Counted from the first letter of the stretch, positions 25,401 through 36,985 are shown. The stretch is DNA of 64,000 bases from Apostichopus japonicus (GCF_037975245.1 NC_092567.1:23526376-23590375); one strand, 5' to 3'. Numbers and translations are program-made. The notes: a model not told the origin generated them from the letters alone.

Positions 25401-26947
25401 GGAACAATTAGGAGAAAACCATAACAGTGTGCAACCATATTTTCTCTAAGATAGATCAAATTGTTTGAATGTAGCATATGCAACAGTGTATATTCTTAAC
25501 AGGACTTTCTAATCATCCCCACCCCTCATTCCCACTCAATTAGTGGAATGACATCAAAACATTATTTAGACATATTATCACAATATTAGGGCATCATGGA
25601 GGTCTAACCCTGTATACGGTACCTGATTCCATAGTAACCCACACCAATTGCTCCGTGCAATGAGCTAGATAGTGTACAATCTGTCATTTTCAAGACATAT
25701 CAAACTTTATTTAGCAGGGATAAAAGCAAATAGTCTACTGCCAAGCCCCTTGGACCCACCCCCTCCCCACCCTTCATCCCATTCAACAAGGATGAATACA
25801 CATAAAATCCTATGCTTTCAAATATTTGATATTAATGAGATCTCAAACCTACATCACCTCAATCTATGATGTTGGAAATGGTAAAAAAAAAACAGCAACC
25901 CCCCCCCCATGCAACCCCTAACTGCTCCACATGATGGATCCACATATGGGTGGAGCCTGTAAAAGTTGTACAAGGTAATTTTCTACACTGATGTATTTGA
26001 GTCTAAGCAGTTTACCAATTTGGAATGACATCGAAACTTTGAAACGGTGGAAATAAGATGGTCAAAAATTAATATTAGACTGGTCATTAAATTCTCACAC
26101 ACATTATGGGGACCCTAAAAGTTGAAAAAAAAGACATTCTACATTACATTTAATATACGTCACCTTAGTCTATGCTGTTGGAAATGGTAAAAAAATCTTT
26201 CTGGAACAATATGAGAAAGCCATAACAGTGTACATCCCTATTTTCTCTATGATATATCAAATTGTATGAATACAGCACATGCAACAGCATATATATTCTG
26301 ATTAGGGCTTTCCAATCATCCCCACCCCTCATTCCCAATCAACTAATGGAATGACATCAAAACATTATTTATACATAATATCACAATATTAGGGCATCAT
26401 GGAGGTCTAACCCTGTATATGGTACCTGATTCCATAGTAACCGACACCAACTGCCCCATGCAATGAGCTAGATAGTGTGATAGTGTACAATCTGTAATTT
26501 TCAAGACATATCAAACTTTATGTAGCAGGGATAAAAGCAAATTATGTCCAAGAGGGCAGCCAAGTCACTTGGATCCACCCCTTCCCCCCCCCCCCCACCG
26601 ACCCTCCATCCCATTCAACAAGGATGAATTCACATAAAATCCTATGCTTTCAAATATGCTATGCGAATGACAGCGCTAACATACATACCTGCTTTCCCAG
26701 TTGCCCCCTCACCATCCCCCCCTCCCCCCTTGCCCAACATAATGGTTTCACATATGGGAGGTAGCCGGTAAAAGTTAGACAAGGTAATTTTCTACACTGA
26801 CCTTATTCAAGATTAAACAGTTTACCATTTTAGAGTAACATCAAAGCTTTGAATTGTTTGATATTATTAAAGATGTTATACTCTCTGGGATATAAATGCA
26901 TTACTTTGATGCATATTTACGGAGTAGTATGCATGCCCTGAACTTAC

Positions 26948-27017
26948 CTGCTTCTTGCCTTAGCTATATAGTGAACAAAAAATTCCTTTTCCCTTGATGA
27001 TGTGGAAGTTGTTTGAT
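26948..27017 (-). CDS. Candidate internal exon, unknown protein
   Basis: On the minus strand a long pyrimidine tract (TTTTTTTTATTTCTTCATATTTAG) of which the last bases form the acceptor precedes a 70-nt segment ending in CAG, followed by the strong donor GTAAGTTC. Only one frame is open, with 2 nt completing a codon at the start and 2 nt left at the end; it includes STSSREKEFFVHYIAKARS. The splice sites are good, but the segment is short and no family was recognised. It lies just outside the satellite array, so any downstream exon would have to be beyond about 16 kb of satellite. Confidence 0.3.
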
Positions 27018-27609
27018 CTAAATATGAAGAAATAAAAAAAATGTCCATGTCAAGATATTACAAACTTTCTGTGGTACATTCCTTGTATCTCCATGAGGGC
27101 AATTAGGATTAAGATAAATAATACCACATTAATTAAACAATAGGAGTTGCAACTGCTGGAATGAAATCCAGGGTGAAGAGCAATCATCATAGCATATAAC
27201 ACTACTTGTCATTAAAGTGTTACAGAAAACCGTATATATGGCACAATTTGAAGTGAAATAAAAACAAATTATCTCGGTTGGAAGGAATGCAATTTCTTGC
27301 CTAGTAGAGTGTCACAGAACCACCGAACCTCTGTTCTATTTTGTTGTATCTTATATTCCCATTGAGCCTATATGAATACAAAGCTTTTATGCCAATCATG
27401 TAAAGTATATATCTGCCACCAATTGTAACTGCAGGTTTTAACAATTAGCATGAAGCCTGCATAAATAGCATAAACATGTTATTAGAAATAGTAGTCATCA
27501 TTGTGCAACTTCTAAAGTGTAATTTTAAATTGCTAAAAAGTAAACAGTGATTACAACAGCAACATTACTTGTACAGATATAGTTCTGAAGCAATAAAATT
27601 TATACTTAC

Positions 27610-27724
27610 CAGTTTAGCATTGTGACAAGTTGACAGATCTTGATAGGAATCGCTAGATGGCTCAGGTGCCAAATTCTGTCCATACTCAAAATATGCTTTA
27701 TCTGAATTCGTCATACATGAATAC
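27610..27724 (-). CDS. Candidate internal exon, unknown protein
   Basis: The 115-nt segment follows a TTCCAG acceptor with a weak pyrimidine tract and ends before a strong CTG|GTAAGT donor. Only one frame is open (1 nt, then 38 codons), including YFEYGQNLAPEPSSDSYQDL and two cysteines, C3 and C34 of the translated part. Extracellular character is possible but no domain was identified. Its phases (starts after a phase-2 intron, ends at phase 0) do not join directly to the signal-peptide exon at 37289-37349 or to the exon at 26948-27017, so intervening exons would be needed if all belong to one gene. Confidence 0.35.
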
Positions 27725-28640
27725 CTGGAACTTGTTTTCAATAAATTCTGTACTTGCATGTACAGAACTCTTAAGGAGTATGTCAAATTTAGGTGAAAGA
27801 GAGTATTTAAACTATGAAAATCTCTTATATTATTACATAGGCTATTCTGTAACCTTGAAGAAAAAAGAGTTCTAACAATTAATTTACGTCAAAATCCCCC
27901 ATATGGATTACCTTCAGCATATACAGGCTATGGCTACTATTTCAGGAGGCTGTATCATGCTTTTGTATATTGATATTGACAAATGGTCAATTCACAATTA
28001 TTACCTACTAGTAAGCCTAAGTGAAATCTTTCCAACTATTTATATTTGTTTATGGAGGTGTAAACTTCTAAAACATGAACTCCCAGACAAAAGAATGCAT
28101 AGATGCAAACAATGTTGGGAAGTACATACCATTTTCATGCAATCTGGGATCATATTTTAGCAACAGCCTTCTCCATACACTGCTTGCCAACCAAAAATGG
28201 TGCTTGCATTATTGCCACCATGCCCCCTCCCCTCCCCTCCCCACCCCACCCCACCCTGCACTAAAAAATTCTTATAAATCCCTAAAAAAACTCCTTTTCA
28301 TACTAAAAGCTCTATCCAACCCTAAGCCGGTTATACAATTGATGGATCTAATGATGTGAGTAAATACATGTACTTGCTCTTTGAAACCGAGTTCCACTTT
28401 CCTGAAAAAAGGCATGCCCCCCTCTTTGCCAGGCTAACACCAGCCTGCGCCCTTGAAATGTGGCTTTGGTAACCAGAGCCTGGCTTTTGAATTTTCTGTA
28501 TACTATTTGTACATAGAGTTACACATTTTGGGGGGCGCTCTTCAAAAATACCATAGGTCCCCACAATGTGTGTTGAAAAATTTTCAAGAAAGAAGAAAAA
28601 ATTTAAAAAAATTAAAAATCCTTATTTTCATCTAAAACAT
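27725..28640. other. No gene seen; C-rich tract at 28210-28257
   Basis: AT-rich sequence with a CCCCTCCCC/CCCCACC tract. A minus-strand segment near 28132-28220 ending before GTATGT was considered as an exon, but its acceptor side is G-rich and unconvincing. Confidence 0.5.
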
Positions 28641-28672
28641 GCAAAATAAGTTTTTTATTAGCAAAACATTAT

Positions 28673-28693
28673 GGGGACCTGATACAGGTCCCC
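28673..28693. repeat. Perfect small hairpin in a repeat-like segment
   Basis: The 9-bp arms GGGGACCTG and CAGGTCCCC are separated by ATA. The neighbouring sequence repeats GGTCCCCACAATGT (28556 and 28687) and has several GAGGAC motifs, suggesting an interspersed repeat, but its ends were not found. Confidence 0.8.
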
Positions 28694-28763
28694 ACAATGT
28701 TCACAGTCCCCATAGCGAAGGTGTGTTGTCACATGCGGGTCCCCGTAAACCACCTTACGCAAA

Positions 28764-28793
28764 CACACACGCACACACACACACACACACGCA
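28764..28793. repeat. (CA)n microsatellite
   Basis: About 14 CA dinucleotides with two CG interruptions. Confidence 0.95.
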
Positions 28794-29990
28794 TGTTGGT
28801 TTTACATTCCAACCGAGGACCCCATTGTATTTTCCATTGTTCAAATCCACGTACCCTAACCTTAACAATACCCCTATACAATAGAAATTCTTCCGAGGAC
28901 GTGGTGATTCTTTAGAAATCACAACCGAGGACCTGGAATTCTTTTGTTCGACTCCTCGGTCAGAATACAAAACAAACGCACACACACAGACAGACAATCC
29001 ACACTTCACCACTTGACACTTTCTATTCACTGAACAACACACTACACACACTAGCAAAACAATCTTCACATACTGTAGTAACATGATCATTCCGTAAAAC
29101 TGCCGAAATCTGCTTTCTCATTCTCTCTATCTCTCTTTTTCTGCATCTCTCGCTCAAGGTCTTAAAATGATAAAAACATGAAGATATTAAAATCTTGCTA
29201 TTGATTCGTGTTCTCGTTATGCAAATTTCAAATCCATCGAGAAATGCAACAATTAAAATCTAGCTTCCTTATTCTGACCTTTCCAACAAGAATTTTTTGT
29301 TTTTGGGTGAAAACTTATTTCATGCTGCCAAGAAAAAGATAAAGAAAAGAGAGAGAGAGAGAACGAACGAAAAAAAAATAACAAAACAAAAACAGGAGCA
29401 AAATAAGCTATAAAATGTCCAGATAATCTAGAAACCAAATCACGTCTCTTGGTCCAAAGGGCATGTAAGACTTTGTCTTTCAGGACATGTTAATTTCTTA
29501 GTTTCAGATTGTCCTTTGGGGGAAGACACGACAAAGGAACATTGAAAAGAATATGATAGCTGTTTGCATAAAATCAGAACAGACGGAAGCCCACGAGAAA
29601 ATTATTTGGAGCGTGATTTGAAATATTTATTGTTGAATATGCATATAATTGTCTTCGGGGCAGTGACCCTGGACATCGGTATACCAGATGGCACTATGTT
29701 GTTTGTATGTTAATGTTGTTTGCATGTTGCCTATAGTTTTTGTACACGTGAAGCTTTTAAGTATGAGGATAAGTCAAGTTTCCGGAGTCAGACAAACTTA
29801 CTGACCCGATAGTTTGTAATTTTTTTTCCTTCCATAATACAATGCAGAAGGAAGACATTATCTTGACAAGATTTTCACAATTCTCACCGGAAACCTGATG
29901 AAACGAACTGTATAGTTCAAGTGCAAAACATCGAATAATGACCACGAGGACAGATATTATGACATGAGAACAGCTAAGCCAGAGCAATTG

Positions 29991-29998
29991 TGACGTCA
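29991..29998. promoter_or_regulatory. CRE-type palindrome TGACGTCA
   Basis: Perfect cAMP-response-element consensus. Function is unproven; it is one of five in the window. Confidence 0.35.
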
Positions 29999-30477
29999 TC
30001 ATAAAACTGAACGCTAGCACGGACGTCTATAGATAAGAACTCATGCGAATATTATACCATTGTGTTATGTTTATTGTCGGAAGAAACTCAAAATTCACGA
30101 CATGACCATGTTTATGAAATAAGAGCAAGTATACCTTCCCCCTGAATATTCTATGATATAGTCACATAGGCCTTTGTACTATAGAAGTTATAACTCGTCT
30201 CTTCAACTCATTCAGAAATTTGGAGAGGGAAAAATATATGAAAATATCGAGACGTATAACAGACGTTTTTCTTCTCTCTGCAATATTTAACTCACTTATT
30301 GACAGAGGAAAGTAATAATTTTTTTTTAAACAAGACAGTAGCATTTTGATGAAATTCTGAACACAGAGAACCTTGACAGCTTAAGCAAGCATTCTAACTG
30401 TATCAGGTTTTAAAGGATAACTACACAAAAAGATAATATTAGGAGGGAAAAAAAGCTTTGAAGAATATTTGCCGTTG

Positions 30478-30485
30478 TGACGTCA
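30478..30485. promoter_or_regulatory. CRE-type palindrome TGACGTCA
   Basis: Perfect consensus, extended to GTGACGTCAC. No promoter is otherwise evident nearby. Confidence 0.35.
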
Positions 30486-33400
30486 CAAACCACCAATATT
30501 GTGTTCCACTCGAGGGTTTGGGCAGATAAAATAGGCTAAACTGAATCAGCCAAATATTGATTTTTTAATAGGGACAAGGTATCCATATGGGGCTTACAAC
30601 TAACATTATCTGCGACTGGAATGCCCCTTTAACTCTAACAAGTTTACAATCGGTCATAAGCAGACACTCGTTCAGATTTTTTTGCAGTAAATTAATGTTA
30701 ATGAATAAGTACCTGTTCTTAATAGTTTGTCGCCCGGACAAACCATTCACATTATTCACATGTTCGACACAAATTGGAAAGTTTCAAAGTTCAGAAACTT
30801 GTACGTTTTTATTTGAAAATGAAACTTGCCTATATAGTTGAACTAATCAATAACATTATTATGGGATTTTAGTACCAATAGCTTCCCTCCCCTCTTCCCC
30901 TTCTCCAAAAATAACCAAAATAAAGAACTGATCAAATCAAATATTGTTATTTTGAATCCCCGTTATTTCCTTCCCTCTATCCTTCATTGTATGCAGTCGA
31001 TTGATACAATACACCACGTGACGAAAGGGAAGAAATTGAGATATTTATAGAGACATTTGTTATCAAGATTGAATGCTCAATCATGTAATTAGGAAGCTTT
31101 AATTCTAGAAGAGAAAAAAACACGTTCCCTGAGAATATACGTTTCAAGTCGATATATCACAAATCTAATATTCTTTCATAATTTGAAATTATGTTTTATG
31201 TTTATCTTTATCAAATATTACTATAATATGTCTTTATCCGAAACGAATCCCTATTTTCATTAAAAAAAAATCCACTAATTATGATAATATCTTGCGGGAA
31301 TAAAGTTGTCAAAATAATCAACGGTCAAATCATCTAATAGGGGCATTCAGTCGCTGTTAAAGATTTCACAACTTGGCTATACATATATATATGATTTTAA
31401 GTGCAAACAGCTTTTCCGTTTATTTTTGGATGGTCATCAGATATTTATTTTTTCTCACTTGTTGTGGTTTTTTGTTTTAGTAAACTCAACCACTCCTTTC
31501 CTCGTGTTGGAGTGAAGTTTTGTAAACAGTTCCGGTGGCTTGGATCATGTAATACCTGTTGTGTTTGAAGAAATCACAAGGTTCACTTATAGGGATTAAA
31601 GGAGTGCACTTCAATCAGAAACGCCGAAAGGGGGAAGACTGCAATGTGTAATTAGTCTTGACTCAAGATCTATTTCTGGTAAAAGCATTGTTCTCCAGGC
31701 TGAAATTTGACTCTTCCCGAAAAAAAGAGAAAAAAACGTATTTGCATTTAAATTAGCCTACTCCGAACAGGTGACGGCATTTAATTGTCAAAGGAGACTG
31801 GGTTTTACTTATTTATATTCACTGACGAGGCTGTATTCCTATTGTATTTAGTACTACAGACATTTCAGAAGGTATCATTATAAGAGACGAACCTTACATT
31901 TACAATGTTTCAGAAACTGTCAAACCTTAAAGAGACTATGATGTTAAAATATGAATGATAACTGCATGATTGTTAAAGGTCAACGGGATAGTGACCCATG
32001 GTCATCAGTCAATCAGATGACACCGATAATCAATGTTGTTTGTAATGTTGCCTGTTTGTTTTAAAGTTTTGGAACAAACTTGATGATATCAGTATGTATT
32101 GAGAGACTCCCTAGTTCTACCTTTGTCACTGAAACTATAAGCAAAGTGACATCGGTTTCTAACACACCTAGAACGAACGTCATGGAAATAATGGATACGC
32201 TAATCCACACAGAACGGCTCAAAGTTTATTGTAAGTTCTTAAAGCACCGTGACCGTGCGGCTTAACATACCTAGAAGCGTTGGGGCCTGTTAGTGGTACC
32301 TTTTTGGCTTTTAAAGATCAGATGAGTGTATAAATATATATATATATATATTCATATATATATTATATACATTGCGAATAACGGAAATTTATAACATCTT
32401 GCAGCAAACATCGCAACTTGCAAGATTTATCATTGCGAATGGGCTTTCGCTGTACGGATTTATCTGTATATGTGAGACAGTTTTATTTAACCTCCAATCA
32501 TATGCCGTTAGTAAAACTGTGCGCTAAACCACGCGCTGCATTATTAACGAATATATTTTCAAGACGTTATTGCCAGAATTGATATGTAATTAAACACGGA
32601 ATTATGTCTATAATGAGGATAAAAGTCAGTTCATTAGTAGGGCCATGACATTGCTACGACCGACAATGGTTACATAAGGTTGTATTATCACTATATGAGA
32701 ATGCGTAGTTGTAATTTCCTAAAATTGGCAATGATATTACAAGAAGCCTCAACACACACAATGCCCCAATTCACAGTGTCTGATGTAATATTGGGCATGC
32801 CCATGCGTACGTGTGTCTGACTAACTTGGACGAGTAAATCTATTCTAACAGTGTTCGCTATCACTTAACAGCACATCACATTCATCAATCTTTGTTGACT
32901 ATCATTTATATGATCATGGCAATTAGGCATGTCATTCTTGTGTTTGCTCATTTCCGCTAAGACTGCCTTCACAACTCCATTGCTAATAATGAATGGCCGA
33001 TCATCGTGTGATATTTCATTCGTTAACCCTTTCCACCACAGCCTTACCCTTCCCTTCAAATCCCTCTTAATTTAAAATTAACTTTTGATGATATCTGTCT
33101 AGTGCTTGCTTAGTATATAGTTTCTCGAAACATCCAATCCCTTTGCACGCAAAGTTTGCAATGAAATTGAATTTCGTACAGAAAAGTAAAGAAAACTAAG
33201 TGATATAAAGCCCAGTCGTTGTAGACAGACTTGCATGGTAAATAACGTATGAACTTTAATAATGCACACATTCTGTATAAATGAAAGTCACGTCATGTAG
33301 ATTGCCTGATATATATGTTATAGAACAATCATTGTACTTGCCCCATTTCTGAGGCAATGGCTATCCTTCAACATTAGACATGAAACACCTTCTCCCCCAC

Positions 33401-34161
33401 CCTTTCCCCTCCCCCACCCCTACACACCTCTGTCTCTGAGGCTGATTTTTGTTTTCGTTTACCTGATTACAGGGACGTAGCCAGGGGGGAGCAGGGGGAG
33501 CGACCGCTCCCCCCCCTTTCAGTGTCGATTTTTTTTTTAAACTGTCGATTTTTAGCATGGTATTTTGTCAGTGCTCTTTTGATCTTGAATACTCGTCAGC
33601 TCCGTTAACTCGATTATAATCGTAGTAACATTCACGCCTACTGATTCAACTACTTACTTAGTTTGGCAGATGCAATTAGCTAAATTTAGCTTATAGCCAA
33701 TTACAAGCCTACAGTTGGCCACTGTGTAATAAAATACATATTGCCTACCTAACCGCACTCTTTGGAATGTCACGAACTGTATGCACAACAACGTCGACAA
33801 CGTTCGTTCTATGAGTCGTCCTAAGGTGTTGCACGAACAGCATGTTATGAAGCTAAGCTAGCAATCGTACGTGATACGCACTTCCTGTAATAATTATTAC
33901 ACTGCTAATACACTGCGATAACGATATTTGTTTTTAGGCCACTGCATATCTGGCAATATTACAAAATATGAAAGTTTATATTGTCCATCAGTTAAGTTCG
34001 TCAAATGTATTAAAGTCCACCCATTGGACAATAAACAAGAATCATCCTACTGGAAAAATTGTAAAAGAGCACTATGTTTGTCTTTCTGATATATTATGTA
34101 AAAGAACATGTAAAAGAATTCAAACAGGAAACAAAATCTGCTGATTATGATATCATATGAT

Positions 34162-34205
34162 CAGGGGCGTAGCCAGTATGTAGCACTGTAGGCCCGGGCC
34201 TACAT
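34162..34205 (+). mobile_element. Solitary hAT-like left end
   Basis: CAGGGGCGTAGCCAG is followed within 20 bp by the perfect palindrome GTAGGCCCGGGCCTAC, matching the end-plus-hairpin layout of the bounded elements. No right end with a matching 8-bp duplication was found, so this is a truncated copy or an internal duplication. Confidence 0.5.
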
Positions 34206-34555
34206 TTTTTTTGGCCAAGTTATCTTTTTTTTAAAAACACCCACAATTCAAATCGATAAGCTTGCTGGACGAGTTTAAGAGTCTATAGACAGGAAAAACT
34301 ATTGAAATGAACGTAGCAAGAATATGGCTAAATTAGGTGACCTATTCTTCTGTCATCTAGGCTGTCATTTCTATCGCGTGCCGTTTCATTCAACACTCTA
34401 CCCGCCGAAAAAGACTAGGATCCGATGTTGTCAGTTTTTTAACATGTAGTTAAGAACCCGTTTACGCAGATAATATTTCAGTTGAGAAAACAGTTGAGAA
34501 ATTTGCATCAGATTGCAATCGTCGGATACCCCTCGCCTTCTCTTATTAGGCTAAC

Positions 34556-34884
34556 TTAAACATTTAATAGCTACAGTTGTATCAAAGACAATTACTGGCT
34601 ATAGTTATATCAAAGACATTTCAGGCCTATCTTTGTATCTGTAAGTATCAAAAGTTAAAACGTAAGACTACTCTGTACGTGTACCTTGCTAATTTTAAAT
34701 ACATTATGTAGTATTGAATTAGACATTTAATAGCTACAGTTGTATCAAAAACAATTACTGGCTATAGTGGTATCAAAGACATTTCAGGCCTATCTTTGTA
34801 TCTATAAGTATCAGAAGTTGAAACGTAAGACTACTCTGTACATGTACCTTGCTAATTTTAAATACATTATGCAGTATTGAATTA
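34556..34884. repeat. Tandem duplication of ~165 bp
   Basis: Two copies, starting CATTTAATAGCTACAGTTG near 34560 and 34725, each run to a CAGTATTGAATTA-like end and differ by a few substitutions. They lie inside the hAT-like element 33470-35154. Confidence 0.9.
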
Positions 34885-34985
34885 CGTACTATTTTAACTC
34901 ATTTGTTTTTTGGGTTTAAACGTGATATTGAATGAGGTGTCTCAAGTTAGCAAGAGGCCAGGGAACCAGAATGAACACTCGGGAA

Positions 34986-35076
34986 GGGCCGTTTCCGGCC
35001 ATCTGGGGGGTTTGTAAAACCAAAAATTTTCTTGTACGCTCCGCGCCAACCGATGGTGGCGCTCCGCTCAGATAGT
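34986..35076 (+). repeat. Conserved hAT-like core, copy 5
   Basis: Nearly identical to copy 1, including about 50 bp upstream of the core (GAGGCCAGGGAACCAG and GAACACTCGGGAAG). It is located near the right end of element 33470-35154. Confidence 0.9.
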
Positions 35077-35210
35077 CGTGCCTACAACTTTGGAAATCCA
35101 TATCAATCGCAAAAAGTGCTCCCCCCCCCTTTCAAATTCCTGGCTACGTCGCTGCCTGATTATAGTTACCCACTAATAATTAAAAGTTATTTAACAAGAA
35201 CATGTATTGG

Positions 35211-36190
35211 AGAGTCAGTACCCAATACTCGACCCAAGTCACGACCTGACGCACTGTGGAATCAGTACTTAACACTCTACCCAAGTCACGACTTGGCGCA
35301 CTGTGGAGTCAGTACCCAAAACTCTAGCCAAGTCAAGACTTGGCGCACTATGGAGTCAGTACCCAACACTCTACCCAAGTCACGACCTGGCGCACTGTGA
35401 AGTCAGTACCCAAAACTCTAGCCAAGTCAAGACCTGCCGCACTATGGAGTCAGTACCCAACACTCTACCCAAGTCACGACCTGCCGCACTCTTGAGTCAG
35501 TACCCAACACTCTACCCAAGTCACGACCTGGCGCACTGTAGAGTCAGTACCCAACACTCTACCCAAGTCAAGACCTGGCGCACTATGGAGTCAGTACCCA
35601 ACACTCTACCCAAGTCACGACCTGCCGCACTATGGAGTCAGTACCCAACACTCGACCCAAGTCACGACCTGGCGCACTGTAGAGTCAGTACCCAACACTC
35701 TACCCAAGTCAAGACCTGGCGCACTATGGAGTCAGTACCCAACACTCTAGCCAAGTCACGACCTGGCGCACTGTGGAGTCAGTACCCAACACTCTAGCCA
35801 AGTCAAGACCTGCCGCACTATGGAGTCAGTACCCAACACTCTACCCAAGTCACGACCTGCCGCACTATGGAGTCAGTACCCAACACTCTACCCAAGTCAC
35901 GACCTGCCGCACTATGGAGTCAGTACCCAACACTCGACCCAAGTCACGACCTGGCGCACTGTAGAGTCAGTACCCAACACTCTACCCAAGTCAAGACCTG
36001 GCGCACTATGGAGTCAGTACCCAACACTCTAGCCAAGTCACGACCTGGCGCACTGTGGAGTCAGTACCCAACACTCTAGCCAAGTCACGACCTGCCGCAC
36101 TATGGAGTCAGTACCCAACACTCTACCCAAGTCACGACCTGCCGCACTATGGAGTCAGTACCCAACACTCTACCCAAGTCACGACCTCAC
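35211..36190 (+). repeat. 47-bp minisatellite, ~21 copies
   Basis: Each unit follows the pattern GAGTCAGTACCCAACACTCT, then ACCCAAGTCACGACCTGG and CGCACTATG, 47 bp in all. Variable positions (TCTACCC, TCTAGCC or TCGACCC; CACGACC or CAAGACC; GGCGCA or GCCGCA; CTGTG, CTATG or CTGTA) label the units. By these labels units 9-14 match units 15-20 almost perfectly, which is a higher-order repeat of 6 units (282 bp). Because 47 is not a multiple of 3, the long frames with MESVPNT motifs are by-products of the repeat. Confidence 0.95.
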
Positions 36191-36745
36191 GCATTGGCCG
36201 CAATGTTATAACCCAAAACCTATGTTGACATTATAAATTGAAGGTGAATTGGTGAGATTCATGTTAATATTTCCGTCTTTTCTCCTCTCAAACCATCGTC
36301 TCTGCTACTATATCATTTACCTCCTTTTCCCTGTCTCGAAGTTGCATCTCTATGCGTCCTAGCAGGTACTCCTGGTATGGTTACAACTTCCTAGTAGTAC
36401 TCTCTTTCACAGTTCGCTGTATTTAGATAACCTTTATGACAGTTTGGTTTCCTCGTTTGATGACACCGTATTTCAACACCAATGGTGTTACTAAAACAAA
36501 CAACATCATACCACACAACCTTATGATTATGAATCACGATGAAACATGCCCTGCAGAGGTACGTATAGTCACGTTCAAGTAATTATACTTATTATGTACG
36601 ATTATGGTAAGGATGACGAAAGAGAGAAAATAGGAACTGGAGCTGGGAAGGGGTAAAACTCTCAAGATATTCTCCCAATATCAATAATAGTATCATAATT
36701 CCAATTAAATACCAAACGGTGACGTACATATAAATGTAAATGATA

Positions 36746-36748
<3 letters not shown>

Positions 36749-36783
<35 letters not shown>

Positions 36784-36985
36784 GAAATTGTAGTGAGTTG
36801 GAATAATCAGAACAGTGAAAAAACTTCCAGCCTCCACCGGGATTCGAACCCGGGCCTCTCGCTTTATATGCGGACACCTTAACCACTAGGCTATATACGC
36901 CGATTGAACGTCCAGAGGTTCGAAACCGGTAAGGAATGTCGTAATTCCAATGTGGGCACCTGCCACCTGTATCGAAGTCGAACAA
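36749..36985 (-). mobile_element. tRNA-derived SINE with (TA)n tail
   Basis: On the minus strand a tRNA-like head (36830-36900) carries perfect RNA polymerase III boxes: TAGCCTAGTGG (box A, 36883-36893) and GGTTCGAATCC (box B, 36840-36850). A short body with TTTTTTCACTGTTCTGATTA and AACTCACTACAATTTC follows, ending in a run of about 16 TA repeats (36749-36780). The upstream limit near 36985 is approximate. Confidence 0.7.
36830..36900 (-). tRNA. tRNA-like SINE head (pseudo-tRNA)
   Basis: A cloverleaf can be drawn: D stem GCCT/AGGT, anticodon-stem pairs TCCGC/GCGAG with one mismatch, and T arm CCGGG-TTCGAAT-CCCGG. The anticodon position would read ATA. The acceptor arms GCGTATA and TGGAGGC mispair at two positions and there is a SINE body downstream, so this is more likely a SINE head than a working tRNA gene. 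Confidence 0.5.

Larger units (their letters stand above)
10152..26790 (+). repeat. Tandem satellite array, ~20 monomers of ~785 bp
   Basis: The landmark with ACTAGTGGAATGATATGAAAA recurs near 10220, 11300, 12090, 12870, 13650, 14430, 15210, 16010, 16790, 17570, 18350, 19140, 19920, 20710, 21490, 22270, 23060, 24150, 25540 and 26340. Spacing is usually 772-798 bp; three longer intervals (about 1079, 1088 and 1392 bp) contain internal 310-bp duplications. Each monomer carries the GTATACGGTACCTGATTCC motif and two length-variable poly-C tracts. Two kinds alternate: type B has AATAGTCTCCTGCCAAGC upstream of the first poly-C tract, type A has TTATGTTCAACAGGGCAGCC or the TTATGTCCAAGAGG variant. 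The last monomer (from about 26300) is the most diverged, as is common at satellite edges. Pro-rich frames of 60-82 codons recur in most monomers but are broken by poly-C length changes and do not look like genes. Confidence 0.95.
28800..33461. other. Long non-coding stretch, nothing gene-like seen
   Basis: About 4.6 kb of AT-rich, apparently unique sequence. No frame shows a recognisable domain with splice support. Two perfect TGACGTCA palindromes lie at 29991 and 30478. A TA-rich run is at 32330-32370 and a GA-rich run at 29330-29375. It could be intron or regulatory DNA of the minus-strand gene whose signal-peptide exon is at 37289-37349. Confidence 0.5.
33470..35154. mobile_element. hAT-like non-autonomous element, TSD CCTGATTA
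   Basis: The 1685-bp element is flanked by the exact 8-bp duplication CCTGATTA (33462-33469 and 35155-35162). The left end is CAGGGACGTAGCCAGG; the reverse complement of the right end is CAGCGACGTAGCCAGG (15 of 16). A G-run hairpin (GGGGGAGCG, ACC loop, GCTCCCCC) follows the left end and the conserved core lies 78 bp from the right end. The interior is AT-rich with no transposase. It contains a 165-bp tandem duplication and an extra hAT-like left end at 34162. The clean ends and duplication indicate a fairly recent insertion. Confidence 0.9.

Noticed and set aside
11505..25869. Repeated Pro-rich frames of 60-82 codons in the satellite (HKILC..FDPNE motifs)
   Set aside because: They recur once per monomer, shift with poly-C length, have no start or splice consistency, and reflect the repeat itself.
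28132..28220. Minus-strand exon with HHFWLASSVWRRLLLKYD-like peptide
   Set aside because: The donor is acceptable but the acceptor side is G-rich with an in-frame stop close by.
28755..29090. Minus-strand frame of 111 codons starting with a hydrophobic stretch
   Set aside because: It ends in Cys-Val repeats from the (CA)n microsatellite and has no further support.
35032..36079. Frames up to 164 codons with SVPNTLPKSRP repeats
   Set aside because: Produced by the 47-bp minisatellite, whose period is not a multiple of three; the same peptide appears in all frames.
36830..36900. Functional tRNA gene
   Set aside because: The boxes are perfect but the acceptor stem mispairs and a SINE body with a TA tail follows, so it is listed as a tRNA-like SINE head.
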